Shown here one piece after another: positions 28,889 through 39,645 of a stretch of 64,000 nt of DNA. The notes below the pieces were generated by a model. That model had not been told where the DNA came from. It did not search any database and was given only the letters and a program-made list of their open reading frames with translations. The translations under genes and the position numbers were made by a program. Source of the DNA: Linderina pennispora (taxonomy: Eukaryota; Kickxellomycota; Kickxellomycetes; Kickxellales; Kickxellaceae); contig NW_024468275.1 of NCBI RefSeq assembly GCF_002104995.1, positions 21,227 to 85,226 of the forward strand. Direction: 5' to 3'. Numbering within the stretch: position 1 is the first letter of the stretch; every line of letters begins with the position of its first letter.

Positions 28889-31800
28889 CTATTGTGAGAC
28901 CGCAGCACCTTGAGGCTTGCGCCGTGATGATGATGATCCTTTGCGCTTTACGTTGCCGCCAGACCCTGCAGGCTGCGATCCATCGGCTGCTAGCATCTGC
29001 TGCAGCTGCTGGGCGCTGCGTGTTGACTTGCGCCGGCTGCGCCGGCGGCTACTGCTACGCTTTTTAGCCAGGCCGATATTACTAGCGCCTTCAGAGCCGT
29101 CGTTGCCATCATCAGTGGGCTGCTTCTGTTGGTTCTGAGCCGAAACTGCAGCCTCTTCCAGCGCAACCAGCAGAGTACTGGTGTGCCCGCTTGTGCTTGA
29201 CAACGATCTGTTGCGCCCAGACTTACCACTGACCGATCCGCGTCGCCGGTCCTTGCGCACCTTGGTCGGTGAGGAGGGCTCTATAATACCAAGCGACTTG
29301 CGGTCGTGGTGAGGGTGGTTGCGTCCGGAGCTAAGGTCGATTACGCTGCTGCCAATACGCAGTGACTCCTTGACTGCCTCCGCGCGGCGGTACGCAGGTT
29401 CTTCCGGATCATAGTAGTCTAGGAGGTCGGCATATTCCTCTTGGTTCACGTCGCCCAGGAAGGCGCTTCCCAGTGCATTGGCGCGCATGACACGATCCAT
29501 GGCCCGATCGAGCTCCAGTGTGTGCAGGGCCAGCGCTGTTGCTGCCATCTCCTTGCCAAACTCGTCCAAGACAATGTATCCATGGACAAACCGTCTGATC
29601 GGCGTACCTAGTAGTGCAACCACCTGCTTCAGTGTTGCTGGCCCGCGCTGCTTCGCCACGCTATCCGACGGCTTTGTCGAGTCCAGCGGCACGTTCGAGA
29701 TCTGCAAGCCGCTCAAAGATTCGTCGACCTCAGTGCTTCCGGTGTTGGCGTTTCTGCTGGTGGACGACGGGAGCAATGCCAGAGGGGTATCGTCTTGGTC
29801 GTCGGTAGCAGACTGGGTTTTGGTCACCTGGTCCTGGCTAGTTTGTGGTTTCGGTGTAGCTGCGGCAGCTGTTGCGTAGCTGCGCCCAGTAGTAATTTTG
29901 GCATCGGACAGAGCATTAACTACCTTTGCCTTGGTTAATGACCCAGCCTGCTGCTGTTGCTGCTCATTTGCGCGCATTGCCTGAACGGCCTTCTCAACAT
30001 CACGTCGCTGCGCAGCGCCGACCCGCACGGCGGTCTCGACACCCTCGCGGTGCTGGCGGGCCAGGCGAGCAGAGAATTTGGGCACCCGTTCTGATTTCAC
30101 GTAAGCGTCGGCTGCAGCACTGACAAAACCATCATACAGCAGCATCGGCTTAATCGGCTTGCTCTCCGTCTCCTCTGAGGCATCGCCAGTTACCTGCGTT
30201 TTTGGTAGCGTGGCACTGTTTGCCAAGAACAAATATGCGCACAGAGCTGGGTCGGCAATGCAAGCAAGCTTGTTGATCATCGATGTCAGCATCAGGCTAT
30301 ACGCCATATGGCGCTTGACGACCAGCGAGAACTGCTTGACTAGCGACGCCAAGAAACCTCCCGGATAGAACGCTGCGAGCGAGTCGTCAATCTGGCGGCT
30401 CACATCCTCGGTGTTGCCAGTTGTGCTGTCCGATGTAGACTGAGTGTGATGGGCAGGCGCATGCTTGCGAACAAACCTGGCTTTGCTCTGCCAGCACTTC
30501 CGGATATACTCCTGATTGACGCGCAGCCGCTGCAGGCAGTCCTGGACGTACTCGTCGCATCCCTGTGCTTCGCGCATAATAATGCTGCGCATGTTTTGGA
30601 AATTGCGGGGCGCCTCAAGCTGCTGATCCAGCACAGGCAGCGACTGGCTGTCCTGCGGTGACCGCGGCGACTGCGAGTTAGTGGGGCTCGGACGCTCGTC
30701 GATGCGAATGGCAGCCGAAACGACCACCTCGGGCATTGCATTGGAGATGTTGCTGGGGCTGGCGTCCAGGAAGCGCTCGACCACGGCGCGCACAAGCTCC
30801 TGGTCCACTGCCACTGACATGCCGAGGCCGATTGCCGGGCCAGAATAAAACTCTCCAAGCGCATCGCCCTGTGGCTGGACCAAATTGGCCAAGGGCTTCT
30901 CGTCATCGTCATCACCACCGTCGGCCGCCGAAGCAGCTGGCAGGGCGGCTCCGACCAGCGGCGACATTTGCGTGCCAGCGTGGCTATTGCCAGCAGGTTC
31001 GTCCAAAAAGTTGCGCAGGGCGAGGCTAGTGTAGGCGAATTGGTTCATCGTTGACAGGATGGTGTCGAACAGGCGCAGGGTGTTGAGGGACAGGTGGGTG
31101 TTGTCGGTGTAAGTCATCCACGAGATCAGAGTTGCGCGCAGTGGGTTGGGCTCGGAGCCTGATGATTTGTCGTCGCTCTTCGTGGTGCCTAGAGTAGACA
31201 GGTCAAAGCCGGGCGGCAATAACAGGGCTGCTGCTTCAGCACGTAGCGCCTCATCCTCGATTGAATCCAGCAGCTCCTGGTCCTCCTTTGACAGTAGGTG
31301 CATATTCTTGGGCCGGTCCTGCGGTGCGCGCTCGGGCGCCAGGTCCGACCCGAGCAGGACCATGAATAATGCATCGAGGACGTGAGAGCTGTGTGTAATG
31401 GTGATCAGGTCAGTCAAATACGATATGGTCGTGTTGGCTTGGCTCATGGATGCCATGGTAGCCAGTAGGGCGGGCTCTATGTGGGTGCGCAGGAATCCGT
31501 TAGATAGTTGGCTCTGGACAGCAGCAACGATCCGTGAATCGCACTGGCCAACAACACAGAGCTCGTCGAGCAGCTCCCAGCACAGGAAAAAGGCATCGAC
31601 GTGTTCGAGGATCTTGCGCGCCGACACCAGAATATCCGACTCGCGCTGCTCGCGCTTCGCCACAGACCGAATGATGCCCTCATTGGCGAGCAAGTCACGC
31701 AGGTTCGCCTTGAAATTGAAGCGGCCAGCCAGGCTGGCGCTCTCGGGATGCATTCTCCGTGTCAGCGGCGGCATGGTGCGTCCGCCGGTATAGTCATTCC

Positions 31801-33061
31801 TGAAGAGCTGCGAGTTGGGGGTGCGTGGGATTGGGCGGTACACGGGCATTTGCGAGTGCAGATATCCGAGGTGCTCAACCAGCAGCTCGGCGATGCGTGC
31901 ACGGTCAAGCAGGAAATCAACATACTTGTCTTTGTCCTTAGGGGCCAGCAGGACTTGGACGACCAGGACCAGTGCTTCGCGTGCTAGCTGGCCGGTCATG
32001 CCGGGTGCCAACAGGTACTCGACGATGACGTGCATGATCAGCATTTCGTGGCCACGGGCCGACTGCTGCTTGTAGTCGGAGGTGGCAGTGCGCAGCGAGG
32101 CGACAGCCAGATCGGCGGATTTTGCTGTGGTCTGCCATTCGCTGCCCCAGTCGAAAAACAGATAGACCATGTTGGAGTGTTCGCGCAGGCGTGTGAACAG
32201 CGAGACCACGAGCTTGAGCAGGTCGTGGCAGAGAATGACAGCGGTCTTGTCATTCGGGATGCAGTGGTATCCTTGGCCGAGCCGATTAGTGGTGGCTGAG
32301 CTCTGCTTGCCTTGCTTGCGGCCGATGGACGAGTAGACGCTGCCGACGGCTGTGGTTGAGGACCCGGCCATGGGCTCCTGGCGGCGCATGGGGTTGATGA
32401 GCGTGGTGGGGCTGGTCTGTACGACATTCAGGCATTGGCGCATGATCTCGACCAGCGGCAGCCGGATGGCGCTCTCTGGCAGCAGGCCCAGGGGAATGCA
32501 TTCGATAAAGATGCCAAAGAAGTGAAGGACGTTCTTGCGCATGCCTCTGGGCAAATCGGCGTCGGCAAACTCCACCAGCGAGTTCAGCACATGGTACTGC
32601 AAGAGGTACTCGATGCAGGGGCCGAACTCAAGCGGCTGGGCCAGGTGTTCCTTTGCGATGCCGTCGGCTTCGTGGTCGGCGGTCTCGAGCATCTCCAGGG
32701 CCAGCAGGCGCAGGGCAGATTCCAGGTGGTAGGGGATTGTGGTATCGGTGACCTCCAGCTTGCGCAGGTCGTCTTGGTTCTGCGGAGTATAGTACTCTTG
32801 AATGCGCGACCAGTGGTCCACCAGCATGTCGCGGCGGGTGGGCGAGGGGTTGTCAAAGGCATCGGCGACGTTCTCGACGAACATGCGTAGTTTGCCAAAC
32901 ATGCCGCCGGTGGTGCGCTGGTGCTGGGGGTGTTGTTGTGTTGGATTGGCGTAATTCTGATTGGTTCGTGGCGGGGGGTTGCGGGTGGACTGGGCGTTGT
33001 GAGAAGGGTAGTTCCGGTGGCCGCGGTGCAGCTTCGCCTGTGGAGAAAAGTTGCCTTGCAT
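28889..33061 (-). CDS. FHIP-family protein (FTS-Hook-FHIP complex subunit)
   Basis: 1390 residues in one exon. In other fungi and animals FHIP proteins join Hook and FTS to attach dynein to early endosomes. After a disordered Pro/Gln/Asn-rich start (residues 1-50) a helical repeat region begins (LRMFVENVADAFDNPSP, PRGMRKNVLHFFGIFIECIPLG). It continues with QMPVYRPIPRTPNSQLF and the C-terminal helical block containing LDEFGKEMAATALALHTLELD. The end is a basic Ser/Arg tail. ATG 33061 is the first Met. It is divergent from ELP3 with 271 bp between. The length exceeds animal FHIPs because of low-complexity inserts. A duplicate of at least its 3' end lies at 3-254. Confidence 0.72.
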   Translation of the reverse strand: MQGNFSPQAKLHRGHRNYPSHNAQSTRNPPPRTNQNYANPTQQHPQHQRTTGGMFGKLRMFVENVADAFDNPSPTRRDMLVDHWSRIQEYYTPQNQDDLRKLEVTDTTIPYHLESALRLLALEMLETADHEADGIAKEHLAQPLEFGPCIEYLLQYHVLNSLVEFADADLPRGMRKNVLHFFGIFIECIPLGLLPESAIRLPLVEIMRQCLNVVQTSPTTLINPMRRQEPMAGSSTTAVGSVYSSIGRKQGKQSSATTNRLGQGYHCIPNDKTAVILCHDLLKLVVSLFTRLREHSNMVYLFFDWGSEWQTTAKSADLAVASLRTATSDYKQQSARGHEMLIMHVIVEYLLAPGMTGQLAREALVLVVQVLLAPKDKDKYVDFLLDRARIAELLVEHLGYLHSQMPVYRPIPRTPNSQLFRNDYTGGRTMPPLTRRMHPESASLAGRFNFKANLRDLLANEGIIRSVAKREQRESDILVSARKILEHVDAFFLCWELLDELCVVGQCDSRIVAAVQSQLSNGFLRTHIEPALLATMASMSQANTTISYLTDLITITHSSHVLDALFMVLLGSDLAPERAPQDRPKNMHLLSKEDQELLDSIEDEALRAEAAALLLPPGFDLSTLGTTKSDDKSSGSEPNPLRATLISWMTYTDNTHLSLNTLRLFDTILSTMNQFAYTSLALRNFLDEPAGNSHAGTQMSPLVGAALPAASAADGGDDDDEKPLANLVQPQGDALGEFYSGPAIGLGMSVAVDQELVRAVVERFLDASPSNISNAMPEVVVSAAIRIDERPSPTNSQSPRSPQDSQSLPVLDQQLEAPRNFQNMRSIIMREAQGCDEYVQDCLQRLRVNQEYIRKCWQSKARFVRKHAPAHHTQSTSDSTTGNTEDVSRQIDDSLAAFYPGGFLASLVKQFSLVVKRHMAYSLMLTSMINKLACIADPALCAYLFLANSATLPKTQVTGDASEETESKPIKPMLLYDGFVSAAADAYVKSERVPKFSARLARQHREGVETAVRVGAAQRRDVEKAVQAMRANEQQQQQAGSLTKAKVVNALSDAKITTGRSYATAAAATPKPQTSQDQVTKTQSATDDQDDTPLALLPSSTSRNANTGSTEVDESLSGLQISNVPLDSTKPSDSVAKQRGPATLKQVVALLGTPIRRFVHGYIVLDEFGKEMAATALALHTLELDRAMDRVMRANALGSAFLGDVNQEEYADLLDYYDPEEPAYRRAEAVKESLRIGSSVIDLSSGRNHPHHDRKSLGIIEPSSPTKVRKDRRRGSVSGKSGRNRSLSSTSGHTSTLLVALEEAAVSAQNQQKQPTDDGNDGSEGASNIGLAKKRSSSRRRSRRKSTRSAQQLQQMLAADGSQPAGSGGNVKRKGSSSSRRKPQGAAVSQ

Positions 33062-33332
33062 CGGTCACAAGAGTCTATGATTAGAGTATAAAAGGGAGAG
33101 CGGAGGGTAGGTAAGCTTGCAAAAGGAGAAATGCGTGCTTCTGAATACCATGTGCAGGCGTGTCTACCTCGTCGCAAGATGGGTGCGATGAGCAAAACCG
33201 AGCCAGCCAATCACAAAGCCCGTCCATCGAGCCCAAAAATGCATCAGAGCAAACAGAAAAAATTGATGCCAAATTTTTTTATAGCTTCTCCTCTGCACCT
33301 CCATTCCCACACAAAACAAACTTGTACAAAAA
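33062..33332. promoter_or_regulatory. Divergent promoter region FHIP / ELP3
   Basis: 271 bp between two divergent ATGs. TATAAAAG occurs at 33087-33094 on the plus strand, some 240 bp before the ELP3 ATG. A T/C-rich stretch lies closer to ELP3. Confidence 0.45.
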
Positions 33333-34976
33333 ATGAGCACGTCCAAGAAAGCGCAGGCGTCGCATGCCGAGAAAATGGTGAAGACGTGTGCGGGTATTGT
33401 GGCAGAGCTGATTGAAGCGCACAATGCCGGGGTGTCGGTGAACCTGAATGTAGTCAAGTCGAGGCACTCTCGCGAGAACAAGTTGTCGGCACAGCCGCGG
33501 CTGGTGGACATCATCGCGGCAATTCCAGAGCAGTACAAGAAGTACCTGCTGCCGAAGCTCAAGGCGAAGCCGATCCGCACGGCGTCAGGCATTGCGGTGG
33601 TGGCAGTGATGTGTAAGCCGCACCGGTGCCCGCACATCTCGATGTCGGGGCAGATTTGCGTGTACTGCCCAGGCGGGCCGGACTCAGACTTTGAGTACTC
33701 AACGCAGTCGTATACAGGCTACGAGCCGACTAGCATGCGGGCAATCCGGGCACGGTACGAGCCGTTTGAGCAGGCGCGCGGGCGGATCGACCAGCTGCGG
33801 TCGCTGGGACACAGCGTGGACAAGGTGGAGTACATCATCATGGGAGGTACGTTCATGTCGCTGCCGGAGGAGTACCGCAACTGGTTCATCATGAACCTGC
33901 ATGATGCACTGTCGGGCCATCGCAGCAACGACGTGGACGAGGCAGTGCGGATGTCGGAGCAGAGCCAGACGAAGTGCATTGGCATCACGATCGAGACGCG
34001 GCCAGATGCAGCGCTGAAGCCGCACCTGAGCCACATGCTGCGGTATGGGTGCACGCGTCTCGAGCTAGGGGTGCAATCGGTATACGAGGACGTGGCGCGC
34101 GACACAAACCGTGGGCACACGGTTCGAGCCGTGTGCGAGTCGTTCCAGCTGGCCAAGGACGCCGGATACAAGGTGGTGGCGCATATGATGCCAGATCTAC
34201 CGAACGTAGGCATGGAGCGCGACCTGGAGCAGTTCAAGGAGTATTTTGAGAACCCGCAGTTCCGCTCGGACGGGCTGAAGCTCTACCCGACGCTGGTGAT
34301 CCGCGGCACGGGTCTGTATGAGCTGTGGCGCACCGGGCGCTACCGCAACTACACGCCGAACGCGCTGGTTGACCTGGTAGCACGGATTCTGGCGCTGGTT
34401 CCGCCATGGACGCGCGTGTATCGTGTGCAGCGCGACATCCCGATGCCCCTGGTGACGTCGGGCGTGGAGCATGGCAATCTGCGCGAGCTGGCGCTGCAGC
34501 GCATGCGTGATCTGGGCACGGCCTGCCGCGACGTGCGCACGCGCGAGGTGGGCATTGTGGATATCCACACCAAGGTCAAGCCGGACCAGGTCGAGCTGGT
34601 CAGGCGCGACTATGTGGCGAACGGCGGCTGGGAGACGTTCCTGGCGTACGAGGACCCCGACCAGGACATTCTTGTGGGGCTGCTGCGGCTGCGCAAGTGC
34701 TCGGCTGAGACGTTCCGGCCGGAGCTGCTGACGGGGCAGTGCTCGATTGTGCGCGAGCTGCACGTGTATGGCTCGGTGGTGCCGGTTCATTCACGCGACC
34801 CGACGAAGTTCCAGCACCAGGGATTCGGCACGCTGCTGATGGAGGAGGCCGAGCGCATTGCGCGCGAGGAGCATGGGTCGGTGAAGCTAGCGGTCATCAG
34901 CGGCGTGGGCACGCGCCACTACTACCGCAAGCTAGGCTTTGAGCTGGACGGGCCATACATGTCCAAGATGCTGTAG
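33333..34976 (+). CDS. ELP3: Elongator complex catalytic subunit ELP3
   Basis: 547 residues, the normal family length. It installs the carboxymethyl group on wobble uridines of tRNAs, within the six-subunit Elongator complex. The radical-SAM domain (about residues 80-370) has the iron-sulfur cysteines at 94, 99, 109 and 112, spaced as in yeast Elp3, in CKPHRCPH and [10 protein letters not shown]. Further on are [12 protein letters not shown] and GITIETRPD. The C-terminal GNAT-type acetyl-CoA domain (about 390-547) contains [18 protein letters not shown] and [13 protein letters not shown]. It is a single exon starting at ATG 33333. One of the best-preserved genes of the window. Confidence 0.97.
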   Translation: MSTSKKAQASHAEKMVKTCAGIVAELIEAHNAGVSVNLNVVKSRHSRENKLSAQPRLVDIIAAIPEQYKKYLLPKLKAKPIRTASGIAVVAVMCKPHRCPHISMSGQICVYCPGGPDSDFEYSTQSYTGYEPTSMRAIRARYEPFEQARGRIDQLRSLGHSVDKVEYIIMGGTFMSLPEEYRNWFIMNLHDALSGHRSNDVDEAVRMSEQSQTKCIGITIETRPDAALKPHLSHMLRYGCTRLELGVQSVYEDVARDTNRGHTVRAVCESFQLAKDAGYKVVAHMMPDLPNVGMERDLEQFKEYFENPQFRSDGLKLYPTLVIRGTGLYELWRTGRYRNYTPNALVDLVARILALVPPWTRVYRVQRDIPMPLVTSGVEHGNLRELALQRMRDLGTACRDVRTREVGIVDIHTKVKPDQVELVRRDYVANGGWETFLAYEDPDQDILVGLLRLRKCSAETFRPELLTGQCSIVRELHVYGSVVPVHSRDPTKFQHQGFGTLLMEEAERIAREEHGSVKLAVISGVGTRHYYRKLGFELDGPYMSKML

Positions 34977-35319
34977 TGTCGGTGGCGGTTGGCAGCAAGT
35001 GTAGTCTTTTCTTTCTTCCGTCAGAGCGGGTATGAATGGAGAATACCGGGGATGTGGTTAGGGCTGGATCCATGCTTGTGGGCACTCGTCTGCATTGAGC
35101 AAAAGGCTGATCAGTGCTGGCGGCGGGGAGAGCGCTTGATGCGCGTGACTCTGGGCGCTGGTTGTGTGTCGCCGACAATCAGAGTGCCTCCTCTCCGTCA
35201 CACACAAAAATATTTGGAGCTTTCCATGCATTGCACGCTGCTCTGCCACTATTTCTCCTCTGCTGCTCGCATTTCCCTTCCTTTCCTAGACTGTTTTTGG
35301 GCCTCCACACTATTTGGAA
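34977..35319 (+). other. Intergenic ELP3 / dysferlin-domain gene
   Basis: 343 bp with pyrimidine-rich sequence before the next ATG. No ORF or clear TATA box. Confidence 0.4.
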
Positions 35320-37975
35320 ATGACACGGCGAAAAGAAATAACTGAGGTGCGTTTATTTTTTGTCAAGCAGTGGCAGCCCCAGAACCCCCAGCAGTGTTGT
35401 CCAGTCGGGTTAGGAGGTTCGAGCACTTTGGTTTCTCAACTACGCAGCAAGGCTCCAATGCATGTAGGATATTCTCCCACCGGTGCCTCCGTCGGCCTGT
35501 GCGTTTGCATACCGGCCATACACAGCATCAGGGGCTGCGCGAGCACAGCGGCAGGACTCGGGCAGTAGCGAGGGCGTGTATGGCGGGCAAGGGTGGGCTA
35601 TGGGGGAGGGTGGCTCGGATGACGACGGCGAGGCGCCGTGTGTGCGGGTGGTGCGGCGGCAGACGAGCAGTGGGGAGGACCGGGAGCGGATGGCGAAGCT
35701 GCATTCGCGGGCGATCTGCGCTAGGCTGAGCGAGGCGAAGCGATTGGTGGATGATGCGCGGTTCGAGTATGCGTGCGATGTGGTGTTTGAGTGCCAGCGC
35801 GGGTAGGCTATCCATGGATGAGTTATCTCGTGGGCATGGAGGAACCATGGCAGGCTAAATACTGGTGCTGCGCATTGTAGGTTCAATTTTCTCGGCAAGG
35901 CGAATTTTAGCCCGAAGCTGTAAGTACCAGTGCGAAGCCAATGTGAAGACACATGAAACGCGCGTTTTGCTTTGGGAGGGGGTAATTGCATGCATTAGTA
36001 GGCAGAATTTTCAGCATATGGCCGTGTCCCATGGCCAGCGCAGCCGCAGCATTGGGTGGGCGAGGGAGCAGCAAGTGTGAGAGACGTATGTGCACACGGG
36101 TCATATGAGAGATGGTTTGCATAATCGCACGTTTTTCCTTCTTACCATAGGCTGCATCCGATGGATCCACCGCCGTGGAGCGACGTGACGATGAAGCTGA
36201 CGCTGGCGAACGTGCATTCGTACCAGCTGCCAGACCCATCGTGGGAGTGGGTGTCGCCGCGCTGGCTGATTGATATGACGGCAGATGTGGACGAGGATGG
36301 ATGGCAGTACGCGACGCGGTTTGCGACCAAGTCGCGTTGGCGCGGGCGGCACTCGGCGGCCAAGTCGTTTGTGCGGCGGCGGCGGTGGGTGCGGCTGCGG
36401 CGGCGGCTGCGCATGCAGGTGGCAGCAGCGACCGGCGCCAATATCCACAGCCCGGTCGTGTTCAATCCAAATCTGCAGCCGCCGCAGGAGCTCAAGCGCG
36501 CTAAGGCGATTGGCAGTGTGGCCAAGGCGGTCACAGGGTCCAAGGGGTCGGTGTCATATACGCTAAAAGACGGAAAATACACGGCCCACTCGTCGGCTAA
36601 GCTCGACCGGTTGAAGGCAGACGCGGTGGATGCGCATCGGCGGGCAGCCGATCAGAGCCGCCTGTCGATGGAGCTGCCGCACCAGCCGGAGGCGGGCACC
36701 GATGAGCTGAACCGACGGCTCACAGAGCAGCAGCGCGCAATGCGCACGCGGCTCAGCGACGGCAATATCCCGGGCACGGCAATTCCGTACAGCGACCTGG
36801 ACCGCGACAGCCCGGCGTCATTGTCGGATAATGCGGCGATGGTCCATAGCCCTGATACGCCAGTGGTGGAGACGTGGTTTGACCAGGTGGCTGTGCGATA
36901 TGCTGACCACAGCTCAGCGGTCATGGCCAGCACACGGTACCTGCTCGACCTGCCGCTGCCGACCGGCGGCACCACAGCACGACGTGATGGTGACGGGGCA
37001 CTTGCGGCGGATGAGGTGCAGGGGTACGTGGATGGAGTGCCAGGGCGCTTCGTGCGGCTCACTGGTCTGATGGCTCCTGAGCCGACGATGCCACAGGACC
37101 CGGTACTGCGCGGCATGCACTACACTACCGCTGAGGAGACACCAATGAGAGGCAAAAGCATTTCACAGCGGCGACATTCGCGGCGGGCGTCGCTGGTCTC
37201 TGCTGTGCCAGTGCGCGTGTCGTCACCACCGCCGCTGGCTGAGCTTCTGCCGCCGTCAGTGCCGCTAGCGAGAAACAACACGGCTGCCAGCGCCCTGGAG
37301 GTTCCGCTGCCACTGACAGTCTCTGTGGTCTCGGACGACAGTGGCTTTGCAGAAGCGGCGCTGCGGCGACATGCATCCCTGAATTCGGTGAGCAGCGGAG
37401 CGCAATCGCCCAACAGCATTGTGTCATTGGCGTACCAGCCTGCCGGAGCGCATCTGGCGCCATATTCCAACCCATATGCGCCCGTGGCGCTTGGAAACGC
37501 ATCGACCACGACTGGCAAAGTGGACACGGCATTATTGGCTGTGACTGTGCGTAGCATGCGGCGGGCGCTGGGGACGCTGTCACTGGACCGCGAGCGGCTG
37601 GATGTATTGCGGGAGGCATTGCAGCAGGGCGGGATGGCGGCGGCAGCGGTTTGGCGGAACCTGGGCTGGCTGCATTACGAGTTGCTGCAGTACGATGCGG
37701 GGCGGCAGCAGCTGATTGCGCTGATGATGCAGTTTGCTGAGACGTGCCCGGTGCAGGCGGTCGCGTGGGGGGAGGCTGGGCAGGTGCCGGTGCGGGAGCA
37801 GGAGGAGCACCGGGGACTAGTGGAGGGTGGTGGCGGTGGGCTGACAGCGTCGCAGGTGTGGCGGTTTGTGATCCGGCCGGTGGTTGGCCTGGACGGCGAT
37901 TTGTTCTACTCGGACTACAAAAATATGGTGGTTGCGGTGGCCAAGTGGTCGCTCAGACGGGCGACTCGCAAGTGA
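35320..37975 (+). CDS. Dysferlin/peroxin-domain protein (TECPR1/Pex23/Spo73 type), four exons
   Basis: Proposed exons: 35320-35346, 35468-35802, 35881-35919 and 36151-37975. Only this splicing joins ARFEYACDVVFECQRG to a short FNFLGKANFSPKL and then to LHPMDPPPWSD, the continuous dysferlin-domain pattern. Introns 2 and 3 have GTAGGC...TAG and GTAAGT...TAG borders. The first exon (MTRRKEITE) and its GTGCGT...TAG intron are less certain. The second half of the domain follows (WEWVSPRWLIDM, GWQYATRFATKS, W-x-GR). Then come a long Ser/Pro-rich linker and a C-terminal helical block (LSLDRERLDVLREALQQG). Relatives act in peroxisome/ER contacts or prospore membranes. The gene ends only 151 bp before CorA copy 3. 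Confidence 0.75.
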
Positions 37976-38126
37976 TGCAGAAAACTGGAGCCGGTTGCGA
38001 ACCGGGTCAGGAGCTGGAATAGATGCCCCAATGGAAGATTCTTCCAGCCGTCCATCTTTCAGCTTTTTTTGTTCTTCCTCCACTTTTACATTTGTAATAT
38101 ACTTCTTTTTTTTTTTTTTTTTTAAC

Positions 38127-39515
38127 ATGACCGACAAATCGTCGCCGTTTGGGTCGTCGCTGCTATTGCATGACATCCATACAGAGAACCAGAGGCTACG
38201 GGCAGCAAACACGCACATGCTGCGCACCGAGTCCGAGCAGCGTGCTCGCGCGACCCACTGTTTGCAGGACCTGTTGTCGGACAGCAAGAACAGCAGCGCC
38301 GACGATATTGAGCGGCTGGTGCAGCTGCTTCTTGGCAGCACCGAGTGTGTAGTCCGCGAGACAGCAACCCACGAGAACACGGACTGCATGGGCATGGAGG
38401 ACGCGGCAGTGCACCGGCGGGACTGGGATATGGCAGCGCTGCGGGAGCTGGCAGCCACAGGGGCTGTGGGCGAGCCTGAGGCTCTCAAGACGATGGCAGA
38501 TGCAGGCGGGTTCGCAGTCAATGAGGACACACGGTTTATGGTGTTCAGCGAGGCGATGGGCGTGTACCAGGCTTCGGAGTTGGGTAAGCCCTGCTTGGAT
38601 GTGATCGCCGAGCAGAGCGGGTTCTTCTGGCTGGACGTGGTAGATGCGACCAAACCAGAGATGGACAGGCTGGCACGTGTGTTCGGAATCCACCCGCTGA
38701 CAGTGGAAGACATTCTGGAGGACACAGGCGACAAGATCGAGGAGGTCAGTGACTACCACTTCGTTGTGTATCGGGCAGTGGACGCCGAGATGGCGGCATG
38801 CCCGATAGCCATGGTGGTGAAACGGCGGTTTGTGCTGACGTTCCATGGGCGCACAACGACCGAGCATGTGGAGCAGGCGGTGGACCGGCTGGCAGCCATG
38901 GCGGAGATCGGCGGGCAGTCGGTGGTGTATGTGCTGCTGGACGGGATGACGGACGCGCTGACCATGGCCATGCGCACCGTGGCATTGGAGGTGGACCAGG
39001 TGGACGAGCTGGTGATGGTTCTGTCGCCACTGGAAAAGGCGGATGTTCTGCAGCGCACGGGGCTGGTGCGGCGGCGGCTGCTGGCGCTCTGGCGGCTAAT
39101 GCACGGCAAGCCTGAGGTGGTGCGGGCGCTGATGCGCATGACGCCCGACCTAGATGAGCGCCATCTGCTGGGCGACGTCCTGGATCATCTGGGCGCTATG
39201 CAGTCGGCCTGTGCTCATTGTGATATGGTGCTGGCGCGGGCTCACTCAAACTACATGGGCCAGATCTCGCTGGAGCTCGGCGATGCCTGTGTGGGCACGA
39301 CGGTGTTTTCGAGCCAGTGGCTAGTCATCACTGCCATTCTGCTGCCAATCCAGTTCGTCACCGGCCTATTTGGCATGAACGTGCCTGTGCCGTTCAAGCC
39401 GAACGAGGATACTGGCGAGCATGAGAACCTGCGTGCCTGGATGACAATCATGGGGAGCTGCATTGCCTTTGTCGTGGTGTTTGGTGGGTGGGCAAAGTGG
39501 AAGAAGATCTTTTAA
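38127..39515 (+). CDS. CorA-type magnesium transporter, copy 3
   Basis: 462 residues. It is nearly identical to copies 1 and 2 except for about 96 bp over the first membrane helix, which here reads CVGTTVFSSQWLVITAILL then PIQFVTGLFGMN. The TGLFGMN form is the common one in CorA proteins, so copy 3 is probably closest to the ancestral sequence. It lies tightly between the dysferlin-domain gene (151 bp upstream) and the Pex8-like gene (130 bp downstream), on the same strand. An upstream in-frame extension exists but the shared leader and T-run place the start at ATG 38127. Confidence 0.9.
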   Translation: MTDKSSPFGSSLLLHDIHTENQRLRAANTHMLRTESEQRARATHCLQDLLSDSKNSSADDIERLVQLLLGSTECVVRETATHENTDCMGMEDAAVHRRDWDMAALRELAATGAVGEPEALKTMADAGGFAVNEDTRFMVFSEAMGVYQASELGKPCLDVIAEQSGFFWLDVVDATKPEMDRLARVFGIHPLTVEDILEDTGDKIEEVSDYHFVVYRAVDAEMAACPIAMVVKRRFVLTFHGRTTTEHVEQAVDRLAAMAEIGGQSVVYVLLDGMTDALTMAMRTVALEVDQVDELVMVLSPLEKADVLQRTGLVRRRLLALWRLMHGKPEVVRALMRMTPDLDERHLLGDVLDHLGAMQSACAHCDMVLARAHSNYMGQISLELGDACVGTTVFSSQWLVITAILLPIQFVTGLFGMNVPVPFKPNEDTGEHENLRAWMTIMGSCIAFVVVFGGWAKWKKIF

Positions 39516-39645
39516 GCAATCACGTGCTGTGCGCAAATTTGGTCTTGCTAGCTCTGGGCTTTTTCGGGCGGGTCTGCTTCTGTCCAGGCTTATCTCCAAT
39601 ATATTTTCTTAACCCTTCCCTGTACTTCAGAATTCCTCGGAGACA

